In this document: positions 42,282 to 50,525 of the stretch, one piece after another | Layout of the letters: every line of letters starts with the position of its first letter | Numbering within the stretch: position 1 is the first letter of the stretch | Assembly (NCBI RefSeq): GCF_031628175.1 | Contig: NZ_JAVLVT010000001.1 | Location: 124,001 to 188,000, forward strand | Source: Lipingzhangella_A rawalii | Lineage (GTDB): Bacteria > Actinomycetota > Actinomycetes > Streptosporangiales > Streptosporangiaceae | DNA length: 64,000 bases | Direction: 5' to 3' | Position numbers and translations under genes: made by a program | The notes under the pieces: model-generated | What the model saw: only the letters and a program-made list of their open reading frames with translations | Told to the model about the DNA's origin: nothing | Database searches by the model: none

Positions 42282-43205
42282 GTGCGCGAGCCCAACCGCA
42301 CCGAAGACACGCCATCCGTCGACACGACCGACGCTGCTGCTGTGGACACCAGCAGTGCCTCTCCGCGTATCGACCTGAGCCCATCGCAGGTCGTCGGGGG
42401 TGGTGCGGCAACGTTGGCGGCAGCGACAGCCGCCTCCTACGCCGGGCTCTACGGGACGATCATCGGCGCCGCCGTCATGAGTGTGCTCAGCACCTCTGGT
42501 ACCGCGGTGTTCCAGTACTACCTGCGGCGCAGCGGGGACAAGGCCAAGGAACTGGCCGAGACCCAACGGCGTCGCCCGGCAGGGTCGAACGCGCCCGACG
42601 GTCAGCCAGGCGGTGGGGCTGGCGGTGGGGTTGGCAGTGGGGTTGGCAGTGACGGCGATACGACCACAGCCCTGTCGCACACGGCGCCGTCGCAGACGCA
42701 CGCCTCGTCCGGCACGGACGTATCGGTGCCGGGATCTCCGAAGCCGCGAGCAGCGGGGGGATGGCGACGCTGGCGCGGGGCCGCGCTGTCGGCTGTGGCG
42801 GTTTTCCTCGTCGTCATGGCTCTGGTCACGGCGTTCGAGCTGTTTTCGGGCAAGTCGCTCAGTGACACGGTTCGTGGTAGCGACGGAGGGTCCGCCCCCA
42901 CGCTGCTGGGGGGTGGGTCCACGGCCGAGGAGGACGAGCCCGACTCCAGCGAGGGCGACACCGGTGAGGATGCCGATCCCGCACCGCGGCAGCACACGGA
43001 ACCGAATTCGGAACCGGAACAGGGCCAGGGCGGCCAGGAACCCGGAGCCGGTTCCGACTCCGAGGGAGACCGGGACGCCCCCACGGACACCGAGCCCGGT
43101 GGCGCTGGAGGCGACGACGGTTCGGATGACGGCCAGTCCGATGTTCCCGACAGTGGGGATCGAGACACCGGGCAGTCGGATCCGGGTGATCCGGGTGAAG
43201 AGTAG
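42282..43205 (+). CDS. Hypothetical membrane protein with acidic extracytoplasmic tail
   Basis: 307 residues from GTG 42282, preceded by AGGAAAGGGGGG. An N-terminal segment (VVGGGAATLAAATAASYAGLYGT, near residue 38) is hydrophobic and glycine-rich and resembles the small AtpI-like hydrophobic segments seen in sporulation proteins; a second, clear transmembrane helix is near residue 175 (ALSAVAVFLVVMALVTAF). Between them is a Gly/Thr/Ser linker and after them about 105 residues of almost pure Asp/Glu/Gly/Ser/Pro, giving a very acidic tail. Family unknown; similar proteins occur in Streptomyces. Function cannot be stated. Confidence 0.65.
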   Translation: MREPNRTEDTPSVDTTDAAAVDTSSASPRIDLSPSQVVGGGAATLAAATAASYAGLYGTIIGAAVMSVLSTSGTAVFQYYLRRSGDKAKELAETQRRRPAGSNAPDGQPGGGAGGGVGSGVGSDGDTTTALSHTAPSQTHASSGTDVSVPGSPKPRAAGGWRRWRGAALSAVAVFLVVMALVTAFELFSGKSLSDTVRGSDGGSAPTLLGGGSTAEEDEPDSSEGDTGEDADPAPRQHTEPNSEPEQGQGGQEPGAGSDSEGDRDAPTDTEPGGAGGDDGSDDGQSDVPDSGDRDTGQSDPGDPGEE

Positions 43206-43269
43206 TGCGGGCGGTGCAGCCGGGGGCGCCGCGGGTGTCCACCGATCCCGCGCAGCCCCACCCGAGGCG

Positions 43270-44571
43270 TCAGTCCCCCAGGACGCGGTCGATATAGGCG
43301 TTGCCGAACCTGCGCTCGGGATCCACCTGGTCGCGCACAGACCGGGCGTGCCCCAGGCGTGGGTACAACTCCACGAGGTCACTGTAGGTGCGGCTGTGTA
43401 GCTTGCCCCAGTGCGGGCGCCCGGCGACGTTGGCGAAGATCGCTTCCAGGTCCGCGAAGTAGTGGTCGTGACGTCCGCGTTCGTGGACGTGGGCCGCGAC
43501 GTAAGCCGTTGGACGTCCGTAGGCGGGGGAGAGCCAGACGTCGTCGGCGGGGGCGAACCGGATCTCCAGGGGAAAGGTGATTCGGTACTCCCGTCGGTGG
43601 AGAAGAGCGCGGATCTCCCGAAGCACATCGCCCAGCGTTTCCACGGGGATGGCGTACTCCGTTTCGACGAAGCGGACTCGACGCGCCGTGGTCAGTACCC
43701 GATGCGCGGTATCGGTGTAGGTACGCGACGTCAGAGCTCGGGCCGACACCTGGTTGATCATCGGGACCAGTCGGGGAGCACGATGTGCCGTCCGGTTCAC
43801 CAGCTCGAAAGCGGTGTTCTGGAGAAACTCGTCGTCCAGACGGCGCCGCCACCGGGGCAGGGGGTGTGCCGGCCCCTCCACCCGGTTGTTCTGCTTGGTC
43901 TGGACCCGGTCCGTGTACGGGAACCAGTAGAACTCGACATGGTCATTGGTGGCACGGAGCACGTCCAGCTGCTCCAGTGCCTGATGTAGCGGCATCGGCT
44001 GTTCCCTGGCCTGGAGCAGAAAGGATGGGACCACCGCGAAGGTGACCGAGGTGAGGATACCGAAGGCTCCGAGTCCAAGCCGGGCCGCGGCGAACAGGTC
44101 AGGGTTGTGTTCGGGGGAACAGCTCACAATGGAGCCGTCGGCCAGGACGAGCTCCAGGGCGAGGATCTGCTGGGCGAGCCCGGCCAGGGTTCGACCCGTA
44201 CCGTGCGTGCCGGTCTGGGTCGCACCCGCAGCCGTCTGTGCGGCGATATCACCCAGATTGCCGAGCGAGAGCCCGTGGTGTTCCAGAACCTCGTTCAGGT
44301 CGCACAGGGGGAGACCCGCCTGGACGGTCACCCGTCCGGCGTCGCTGTCTACGGAACTGACCCGCCCCAGAGCTGTCGGGGCCAGCAGCATGCCGTCGGT
44401 GACTGCGGCTGCGGTGAACGAGTGCCCGGAGCCGACCATACGCACCCGCTCACCGCGTCCGGCCGCCTGCGACACGGCGACGGCCACCTCGGCGGCGCTG
44501 GTGGGGGTACGGACCGTTTGGGGGCGTGCCTGCTGGGTGCCCGCCCAGTTCTGCCACGTTAACGTACGCAT
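43270..44571 (-). CDS. D-arabinono-1,4-lactone/L-gulono-1,4-lactone oxidase family FAD enzyme
   Basis: 433 residues from ATG 44571; the frame extends upstream without homology. The PCMH/VAO-type FAD domain shows TWQNWAGTQQARPQ, then MVGSGHSFTAAAVTDG and GNLGDIAAQTAAGATQTGTHGTG, which includes the FAD diphosphate loop. The C-terminal ALO domain ends with HWGKLHSRTYSDLVELYPRL and DPERRFGNAYIDRVLG, containing the HWxK motif that binds the lactone. The family oxidises aldono-lactones or alditols; M. tuberculosis Rv1771 is L-gulonolactone dehydrogenase. The family loop here has Ser-His in GSGHSF, so the usual histidyl-FAD link is possible. Divergent from hemH. Confidence 0.88.
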   Translation of the reverse strand: MRTLTWQNWAGTQQARPQTVRTPTSAAEVAVAVSQAAGRGERVRMVGSGHSFTAAAVTDGMLLAPTALGRVSSVDSDAGRVTVQAGLPLCDLNEVLEHHGLSLGNLGDIAAQTAAGATQTGTHGTGRTLAGLAQQILALELVLADGSIVSCSPEHNPDLFAAARLGLGAFGILTSVTFAVVPSFLLQAREQPMPLHQALEQLDVLRATNDHVEFYWFPYTDRVQTKQNNRVEGPAHPLPRWRRRLDDEFLQNTAFELVNRTAHRAPRLVPMINQVSARALTSRTYTDTAHRVLTTARRVRFVETEYAIPVETLGDVLREIRALLHRREYRITFPLEIRFAPADDVWLSPAYGRPTAYVAAHVHERGRHDHYFADLEAIFANVAGRPHWGKLHSRTYSDLVELYPRLGHARSVRDQVDPERRFGNAYIDRVLGD

Positions 44572-44710
44572 CGCTTCACGGGCGTGACGTCTGGGCCGGT
44601 GGTGGTGGCCACGCCACGCGCCTCCTTTCCGGGCCGGCAGTACCCGGAGACTACCGTGGCCGAGCCTGGGCCGGTGCACGAGCCGGGCGAACAGCTGGTT
44701 ACATGGAGTT

Positions 44711-45772
44711 ATGCAGCGCACAGCACAGCCATACGATGCCTTCCTATTGCTGTCCTTCGGCGGGCCCGAGGGAACCGAGGACGTGATCCCGTTCCTGGAG
44801 AACGTCACCCGGGGACGCAACATCCCGCGCGAGCGTCTGGCCGAGGTCGGCGAGCACTACTTCATGTTCGACGGGATCAGCCCGATCAACCAACAGTGTC
44901 GCGACCTCATCGCCGCGATCGAGACCGACTTCGCCCGCAATGGCGTGGAGCTTCCCGTCTACTGGGGCAACCGGAACTGGGATCCCTTCGTCGAGCACAC
45001 CCTCGCCCGCATGCACGAACAGGGCATACGGCGGGTGGTCGCCCTGGCCACCTCGGCACACAGTAGCTACTCCAGCCACCGCCAGTACCTTGAGGATATC
45101 GAGCGGGCCCGGAAGGCGATCGGTCCGCAGGCGCCCGAGGTGGATCTGATCCGGCCCTACTACGACCACCCCGGCTTCATCACGGCCCTGGCGGAACACA
45201 CCCGCGAGGCGGTGAACCGGGTGCCCGACGGGCTGCGTTCCGAGACCCGCCTGCTGTACTCCGCTCACTCCATTCCTACGGCCATGGCCGAAGCCAGCGG
45301 CGACCCACGCACGGAGCACGGGCCGGGTGGCGCTTACGTCGCCCAACTCGCGGAGGCGGCGCGGCTGATCACCGAACAGGTTGCGAGCGAACTCGGAACC
45401 GCCTACCCCTACGAGCTCGTCTATCAGAGTCGCAGCGGCCCGCCGAGCCAGCCCTGGCTGGAACCCGATATCAACGACCGCCTGGAAGAGCTGGCGGCAT
45501 CCGGGGTGCGGTCGGTTGTCGTCATTCCACACGGGTTCGTTTCCGACCATATGGAAGTGATCTACGACCTCGACGTGGAGGCTCTCGAAACCGCCCGTAA
45601 ACTCGGGATCCACCTCGAGCGCGCACCCAGCCCCGGGGTTCACCCGGCGTTTGTGTCCATGGTCCGTGAGCTCGTTCAGGAACGGAGCGATCCCGCAGCC
45701 GAACGGGTGTCGTTGAGCCGGCTCGGTCCCTGCCCGGATGTGTGCCCCGTCGACTGCTGCATGCAACGATGA
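44711..45772 (+). CDS. hemH: Coproporphyrin III ferrochelatase
   Basis: 353 residues. The ferrochelatase fold is plain: LLLSFGGPEGTEDVIPFLENV, then LPVYWGNRNWDPFVEHTL and SAHSIPTAMAE with the metal-binding His, QSRSGPPSQPWLEPDI and VIPHGFVSDHMEVIYDLD with the catalytic Glu and second conserved His. The C-terminal CPDVCPVDCC cluster is the [2Fe-2S] ligand set seen in actinobacterial ferrochelatases. In monoderm bacteria the enzyme inserts Fe(II) into coproporphyrin III (also named CpfC). Its stop overlaps the start of the inositol monophosphatase gene (ATGA), an operon pairing conserved in actinomycetes. Confidence 0.95.
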   Translation: MQRTAQPYDAFLLLSFGGPEGTEDVIPFLENVTRGRNIPRERLAEVGEHYFMFDGISPINQQCRDLIAAIETDFARNGVELPVYWGNRNWDPFVEHTLARMHEQGIRRVVALATSAHSSYSSHRQYLEDIERARKAIGPQAPEVDLIRPYYDHPGFITALAEHTREAVNRVPDGLRSETRLLYSAHSIPTAMAEASGDPRTEHGPGGAYVAQLAEAARLITEQVASELGTAYPYELVYQSRSGPPSQPWLEPDINDRLEELAASGVRSVVVIPHGFVSDHMEVIYDLDVEALETARKLGIHLERAPSPGVHPAFVSMVRELVQERSDPAAERVSLSRLGPCPDVCPVDCCMQR

Positions 45773-46653
45773 GCATCGAGACCGGATACACGAACGGGCC
45801 CGGTGCGGGGGACTCCTCACCGGCTGCATTGGTGGACCTGGCACAGCGCATCGCCCTGGAAGCTGGCGAGATCGCCGCAGCCGGCCAGTCCCGGGTTCGC
45901 GTCCTCGACACCAAATCGTCGCCCACGGACGTGGTGACCGAGATGGACCAGGCCAGCGAGCGGCACATCCGTGACCGAATCGTCGGCCTGCGTCCCACAG
46001 ACGCGGTTCTGGGCGAGGAGGACGGTGACTCCCGGGGCAGCAGCGGCGTGCGTTGGATCGTCGACCCGATCGACGGAACCGTCAACTATCTCTACGGTAG
46101 GCCCGACTGGGCGGTCAGCATCGCGGTCGAGGACCGCGGCACCGTGGTCGCCGGGGTTGTGGCGGCCCCGGCCCTGGGCCGCACCTACACCGCGATCCGG
46201 GGTGGCGGTGCCTGGGATGGACAGCGCCGCCTCCGGCGCGATGCTCCACCCGAACTCGACACGGCGCTGGTGGCAACCGGGTTCGGCTACGCCGCCCAGC
46301 GCCGCCAGCGGCAGGCGGAGATCCTGCGCGGGCTACTCCCCCGGGTGCGGGATATTCGCCGTGCCGGTTCGAGTGCCCTGGACATCTGCGCGGTGGCTGC
46401 GGGGGAGGCCGACGCCTACTACGAGCACGGACTCAGTCCTTGGGACTGGAGCGCCGCCGCGCTGGTGGCCACCGAGGCCAAGGTCCACGTACGGGAGCCT
46501 ACGGAGCGCGAGCCCACGGGTGTCCAGCCAGACGGTCGCGCTACTGATCTCCTGGTCGCTGCTCCCGAGCCCCTGTGCTCATCCCTGGACATCCTCGTCG
46601 GACAGTGTGATCCGGGCATGGGCACGGTGGGGCGGATCACAGCGCCCTCGTGA
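45769..46653 (+). CDS. Inositol monophosphatase family protein
   Basis: 294 residues from ATG 45769, overlapping hemH. Metal-binding motifs of the IMPase/SuhB family are present: GEEDGDS (Glu), WIVDPIDGTVNYLYGRPDW (DPIDGT core), and LSPWDWSAAALVATEAKV, where the WDW aspartate is the third ligand. The enzyme hydrolyses inositol-1-phosphate or related sugar phosphates, supporting inositol for mycothiol and phosphatidylinositol. The long N-terminal extension before VDLAQRIALEAG is poorly conserved. The following hairpin pair may include its terminator. Confidence 0.92.
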   Translation: MSIETGYTNGPGAGDSSPAALVDLAQRIALEAGEIAAAGQSRVRVLDTKSSPTDVVTEMDQASERHIRDRIVGLRPTDAVLGEEDGDSRGSSGVRWIVDPIDGTVNYLYGRPDWAVSIAVEDRGTVVAGVVAAPALGRTYTAIRGGGAWDGQRRLRRDAPPELDTALVATGFGYAAQRRQRQAEILRGLLPRVRDIRRAGSSALDICAVAAGEADAYYEHGLSPWDWSAAALVATEAKVHVREPTEREPTGVQPDGRATDLLVAAPEPLCSSLDILVGQCDPGMGTVGRITAPS

Positions 46654-46723
46654 CCCGACGCCCGTATTCTTATCTCTTTCTTACTCGTGATGTGTCATAT
46701 TTGAGATGTGCGGGGTTGACGTC

Positions 46724-46820
46724 GCTGCCGGTGTCTTGGGGGATGCGCCGGCAGCGGCCCCCGCGGCCGGGGTAGCGTGGCACTGCCGGTGTGTTGGGGG
46801 ATGCGCCGGCGGTGCCACGC
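46724..46820 (+). promoter_or_regulatory. Pair of hairpins with a shared 16-nt loop, upstream of the response regulator
   Basis: Hairpin 1: GCTGCCGG (46724-46731) with CCGGCAGC (46748-46755). Hairpin 2: GCGTGGCACTGCCGG (46775-46789) with its complement at 46806-46820, 15 bp including one wobble. Their loops, 46732-46747 and 46790-46805, are TGTCTTGGGGGATGCG and TGTGTTGGGGGATGCG, one base different, whereas the outer stems are unrelated but each pairs. A smaller GGCCCC/GGCCGGGG stem lies between. The second hairpin ends 12 bases before the ribosome site of the response regulator (AAGGGAG). Stem covariation with loop conservation is what a protein-binding RNA or a duplicated operator would show. 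Confidence 0.55.
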
Positions 46821-46845
46821 GGTCCCGGCCATAAGGGAGCGAGAC

Positions 46846-47499
46846 GTGCGGGTACTGATTGTCGAAGACGAGCAGGTCCTGGCGGACACGATCGCCGTTG
46901 GCCTGCGTCGGGAATCCATGGCGGTGGACGTCGTCTACGACGGAGACAGCGCGCTCGAACACAGCAGCGTCAACGACTACGACGTGATCGTGCTCGATCG
47001 TGACCTGCCGAAGGTACACGGTGATGACGTCTGCCGCAGTCTGGTGGAGCGCAGCTACTCCGGCCGGATCCTCATGCTCACGGCTGCCGGCGAGCTCAGT
47101 GACAAGGTGGCCGGACTCAGCCTTGGCGCCGATGACTATCTCGCCAAGCCCTTTGCGTTTGCCGAGCTCACCGCGCGGGTGCGTGCGCTGGGTCGTCGGG
47201 CCACGCCTCCGCTTCCCCCGGTGCTGAGCCGTAACGGAATCACCCTGGATCCCGCGAACCACACGGTGCAGCGGGACGGTCGCGACATCAGTCTCACCCC
47301 CAAGGAGTTCGCGGTGTTGGAGGTGCTGCTGCGCGCCGAGGGCGGCGTGGTGAGTGCCGAGGGACTGTTGGAGAAGGCCTGGGACGAGAACGCGGATCCG
47401 TTCACGAACGTGGTCCGGGTTACCGTCATGACACTGCGCAAGAAGTTGGGGGAGCCGCAGGTACTCCACACCGTCCCCGGTGCCGGCTACCGTATCTAG
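46846..47499 (+). CDS. Two-component response regulator, OmpR/PhoB family
   Basis: 217 residues from GTG 46846 with AAGGGAG upstream. Receiver domain 1-112: VLIVEDEQVLADT (acidic pocket), DVIVLDRDLPKVHGDD with the phosphoacceptor aspartate, LTAAGE and LGADDYLAKPFAF with the conserved lysine. The winged-helix domain (about 130-217) has SLTPKEFAVLEVLLRAEG, NVVRVTVMTLRKKLG and HTVPGAGYRI. It probably pairs with the histidine kinase encoded just downstream to control envelope or transport genes. The leader carries the unusual paired hairpins. Confidence 0.93.
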   Translation: MRVLIVEDEQVLADTIAVGLRRESMAVDVVYDGDSALEHSSVNDYDVIVLDRDLPKVHGDDVCRSLVERSYSGRILMLTAAGELSDKVAGLSLGADDYLAKPFAFAELTARVRALGRRATPPLPPVLSRNGITLDPANHTVQRDGRDISLTPKEFAVLEVLLRAEGGVVSAEGLLEKAWDENADPFTNVVRVTVMTLRKKLGEPQVLHTVPGAGYRI

Positions 47500-47900
47500 G
47501 CCGGTTTCCTGTGGTGTCGGGCCTGCGGAGCCGGCGGGACCCCGGACAGGTAGCCCCGCGGGCGAGGGTCGTCGCGACCACGAGCGGCAGGCGCCTTCTG
47601 CCCCGCGCGCCCTCGGGGCGGAGGCCGTCCGGAACCGGGAGACCCATCACGGCATGGCGGGTAGCGAGGTGAGTAACGATCGACACGGAGCGGGATTCGG
47701 ACGGGGCCGAGGAGGCGGCAGCGCCCGACCACGGCGAGAGTGATTCCCGGACGGGCCCGTCGACCGGGTATAGCAACGGCGGTCCGCGCTGGCGCCGGCA
47801 GGGCGCGAGCCAGGACCGCTCGGGGGCCGCCCGCCCCCGTGGTTCGTCCTACCTTCCCGACAAGCTCAGCCTGCGCGCACGTCTCACCCTGATCTACGGA

Positions 47901-49043
47901 ATGCTGTTCTTTGCGGCAGGGTCGCTGTTGGTGTTGGTCAACTACGTGGTGGTGGCTGGCATCCTCAACCAGTTCGACCTGTTGCTGGTTGTCCAGGGGG
48001 ACCAGCTCGTTCCCGACCAGCAGGTTGCCGACCAGCTCAAGGCACAGCTGATCGAGAGTGTGCTGGGTGATCTGACCCGCTACTCCATCATCGGGCTGGT
48101 GGTGGTCGGACTGTTGGCCGTCATTCTGGGCTATGTGGTGGCCGGCCGTGCCCTGTCCCCGCTGCACCGAATCACCCGAACCGCACGCCGACTGTCCGAG
48201 CGTTCCCTGCACGAGCGCATCGCCCTGGGGGGACCCGACGACGAGATCAAGGAGCTCGCGGACACGTTCGATGGAATGCTCGCCCGTCTGGACCACGCGT
48301 TCGATGCGCAACGCCGGTTCGTGGCCAACGCCTCGCATGAGCTACGCACCCCGTTGGCGATCAACCGCACCCTGCTCGAGGTGGCCCTGGCCGACCCGGA
48401 CGCCTCCGCGGACCTCAAGGCGATCGCTCGGACCCTGATGGAAACGAACACTCGGCACGAACGACTTATCGAAGGCCTGCTGTTTCTCGCCAAGAGCGAC
48501 CGGGAGCTCAGTGCGCGGTCTCCCGTCGACCTGAACGAAGTGGCGACCACGGTCTTGGGTCAGCTGTCCGAGGAGGTGAGTGAGGCCGGACTGCAACTGC
48601 GCACCGACCTGCACCCCGCCCCCATGGTCGGGGACCCGGTTCTCCTGGAACGGCTGGTGGCGAACCTGGTGGAAAACGCGATCCGGTACAACACCACCGA
48701 CGGCGAGGTCATCGTTCGGGTGGGGCCTCACGACGGTGCCGCGGCGGTCCAGGTGGAGAATCCCGGGCCGGTCATTCCTGCCTACGAGGTCAGCGACCTC
48801 TTCGACCCGTTCCGACGAGGCTCTGGGGATCGCGTGTCCTCGCGGAACAGCGCGGGGCTGGGCCTGTCCATCGTACGTTCGGTGGTCCGGGCGCACGGCG
48901 GGGAACTTCGCGCATGGCCGCGGCCGGGGGGCGGTCTCGTTGTCACCGCCAGGTTTCCCGAGAGTGCAACCACTACGGATCCAGAACGGCGAACCGACCC
49001 GGACGGGATCGTGTCCGTACCCACGACCCAGGCCTCCAACTGA
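47901..49043 (+). CDS. Sensor histidine kinase
   Basis: 380 residues from the only standard in-frame start, ATG 47901. Two transmembrane helices (residues 1-22 and about 55-77) frame a short sensor loop; HAMP (GRALSPLHRITRTARRLSER), H-box FVANASHELRTPLAI, N-box LVENAIRYNT and G-boxes SAGLGLSIVRSVVRAHGG with PFRRGSG follow. The reading frame stays open back to a TGA at 47670 and SLRARLTLIYG just before the ATG resembles a normal kinase N-terminus, yet no ATG, GTG or TTG occurs there. A GTG with a plausible ribosome site at 47669 is in another frame. A frameshift, a sequencing error or a non-standard start is possible. Confidence 0.85.
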   Translation: MLFFAAGSLLVLVNYVVVAGILNQFDLLLVVQGDQLVPDQQVADQLKAQLIESVLGDLTRYSIIGLVVVGLLAVILGYVVAGRALSPLHRITRTARRLSERSLHERIALGGPDDEIKELADTFDGMLARLDHAFDAQRRFVANASHELRTPLAINRTLLEVALADPDASADLKAIARTLMETNTRHERLIEGLLFLAKSDRELSARSPVDLNEVATTVLGQLSEEVSEAGLQLRTDLHPAPMVGDPVLLERLVANLVENAIRYNTTDGEVIVRVGPHDGAAAVQVENPGPVIPAYEVSDLFDPFRRGSGDRVSSRNSAGLGLSIVRSVVRAHGGELRAWPRPGGGLVVTARFPESATTTDPERRTDPDGIVSVPTTQASN

Positions 49044-49484
49044 CGAACGCGTGTCACACGACACGATCACCAGTGGAGCAATCCGCTTCTGTGGGTAGGT
49101 ATGCTCACCCGGGCGCGCATCCGGTGGCGGGGCAGTGACGTCATCGTGAACGTGTCCGCACGGTAGTCACGACAGTCGTGACAAGTTCAACCGGGAGCAC
49201 AGGCGAGTCGTGGGTGGCAGAGGGGTACGGCGTGCGCGACCGCGTCGCGCCGTGTACGCGGCGGAACCGAAGCGCGTGTGTGCGCGGGCGGATCCACGCC
49301 GACGCCCAGTCCGACGCCAGCGCCGTGACGACCCAGCGTGCGGCCGGTATCGGCCATCGTCCTACGCGGTGGTCACAGTCCACTTACGCCGGGGGAATTT
49401 CTTGCTGAATCGGGCACAAGATGGCTTGCCCAAGCGTTACAAGCGCGCGACGAGGGATGAACCGAGGGGGATGGAGTAAAGGAA
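49044..49484. other. Intergenic region upstream of DUF4193 gene with a 17-bp palindrome
   Basis: 441 bp with no recognised gene. GTCACGAC (49166-49173) and GTCGTGAC (49175-49182) form a perfect palindrome around one A, overlapping what could be a -35 region (TTGACA-like spacing is not certain). A plus-strand frame at 49178-49408 has no family match and I do not call it. Confidence 0.45.
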
Positions 49485-49784
49485 ATGGCCACCGACTACG
49501 ACAGCCCGCGCAAGGCGGACGAAGAGATGAGCGAGGACAGTCTGCAAGAGTTGCAGGCGCGTCGCACCGACAAGGGCACCAGCACCATCGACGTCGACCC
49601 GGAAGAGGTCGCTGAGGGGATGGAGCTTCCCGGTGCGGATCTGTCCAATGAGGAGCTGTCCGTCCGGGTTCTACCGCGGCAGGCTGACGAGTTCACCTGT
49701 TCGCGGTGCTTTCTGGTCCATCACCGTAGCCAGCTCGCCGAGGAGCGTAGCGGGCAGCTCGTCTGCCGGGAATGTGCTGCCTGA
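49485..49784 (+). CDS. DUF4193 family protein
   Basis: 99 residues from ATG 49485 with AAGGAA upstream. It matches the small, acidic, strictly actinobacterial DUF4193 family: MATDYDSPRKADEEMSEDSL at the start, EEVAEGMELPGADLSNEEL in the middle and a C-terminal zinc-ribbon-like end FTCSRCFLVHHRSQLAEE...VCRECAA with four cysteines. Related to RNA polymerase-associated RbpA-like acidic proteins only loosely; function unknown. Usually sits close to the dut gene, as here. Followed by a strong terminator. Confidence 0.93.
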   Translation: MATDYDSPRKADEEMSEDSLQELQARRTDKGTSTIDVDPEEVAEGMELPGADLSNEELSVRVLPRQADEFTCSRCFLVHHRSQLAEERSGQLVCRECAA

Positions 49785-49830
49785 GCCGCCCCGACACCGG
49801 ATGCGGCAGCGGCGACGCCGACGTCCGTAC

Positions 49831-49886
49831 CGCGTTGTGCGTCCACGGCGAGGTTGCCATGTGGATCTCCGTGGACGCACAGCGCG
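49831..49886. terminator. Bidirectional hairpin terminator, 18-bp stem
   Basis: Bases 49831-49848 pair with 49869-49886 (18 bp, one wobble) round a 20-nt loop; the core is GTGCGTCCACGG/CCGTGGACGCAC. It lies between the convergent DUF4193 and DUF4235 genes. Further right, 49980-50040 is a short run of degenerate CTGGCACTGC and GCGCTAGCG units. Confidence 0.75.
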
Positions 49887-50059
49887 TCCGTGCCGTGGGC
49901 GCCGGAGACGCACGGTACCGGCGATGTCACCGGGCGAACGTGGGTGACCCACGTCCCCGGCTCGCCGATCCGCCTCGCTGCTGGCACTGCCGGCACTGCT
50001 GGCACTGCCGGCCCTGACGGCGTTGGCGGCGCTAGCGGCACTGACGCCGCGGCAGTCGT

Positions 50060-50350
50060 CTAGGCCCGGGTAGAGCCGCGCGCATGGCCACCGAGTCGCC
50101 GATGCGCAGCCCGGACCGCCAGTACACGGGTGACCTCCATGCCCACTCCCGTGAGTGCGGCCCAGCCCAGAGCCTCGGCAAGTCCCGTGTCGAGGGACTC
50201 CGGATCCGTGGGCGGTTCCTTGCCCGTCGCGCTGGTCCATGCGAAGCTCAGGACCTTGCGCGCGGCGTAGCCGGCGGCGATCGCAGCGACGCCCGCCACG
50301 ATTCGGGAAGTGAAGTCCCCGCCTTCGTCTGTCTGTGTCATCTTCGCCAT
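50060..50350 (-). CDS. DUF4235 domain-containing protein
   Basis: 96 residues. It matches the actinobacterial DUF4235 family: an N-terminal amphipathic and transmembrane segment SRIVAGVAAIAAGYAARKVLSFAW, the conserved TGKEPPTDPES loop and a second hydrophobic segment LAEALGWAALTGVGMEVTRVLA. Two predicted membrane helices. Function unknown; the family occurs in mycobacteria and streptomycetes as a small membrane protein. It is divergent from valS, 175 bp apart. Confidence 0.88.
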   Translation of the reverse strand: MAKMTQTDEGGDFTSRIVAGVAAIAAGYAARKVLSFAWTSATGKEPPTDPESLDTGLAEALGWAALTGVGMEVTRVLAVRAAHRRLGGHARGSTRA

Positions 50351-50429
50351 CCGCGTCTAGCAGTTGCGTGTCACCTTGGGTCGACCCGCCGGTGGGATCT
50401 GGTCCGCGCCGGTGGGTGCGGACACGGTT

Positions 50430-50451
50430 CCCGGCACGATTTCGTGCCGGG
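50430..50451. promoter_or_regulatory. Hairpin in the valS leader
   Basis: CCCGGCACG pairs perfectly with CGTGCCGGG round a 4-nt loop ATTT, 75 bp before the valS start. There is no T-run after it. It may be a leader structure or mark the promoter region between the divergent DUF4235 and valS genes. Confidence 0.35.
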
Positions 50452-50525
50452 CGTCCGTAGAACGAATCCTTTCACGCCTGGGACTTACCAGGAGCCGGTG
50501 CGAGCGACCGGCCAATACCCATACC

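Noticed and set aside
46654..46723. Classical Rho-independent terminator after the inositol monophosphatase gene
   Set aside because: No stem followed by a T-run; the hairpins that follow at 46724-46820 look like leader or operator structures of the next gene rather than a simple terminator.
50351..50525. T-box or other riboswitch in front of valS
   Set aside because: Only a 9-bp hairpin is present; the T-box sequence and specifier loop are absent.
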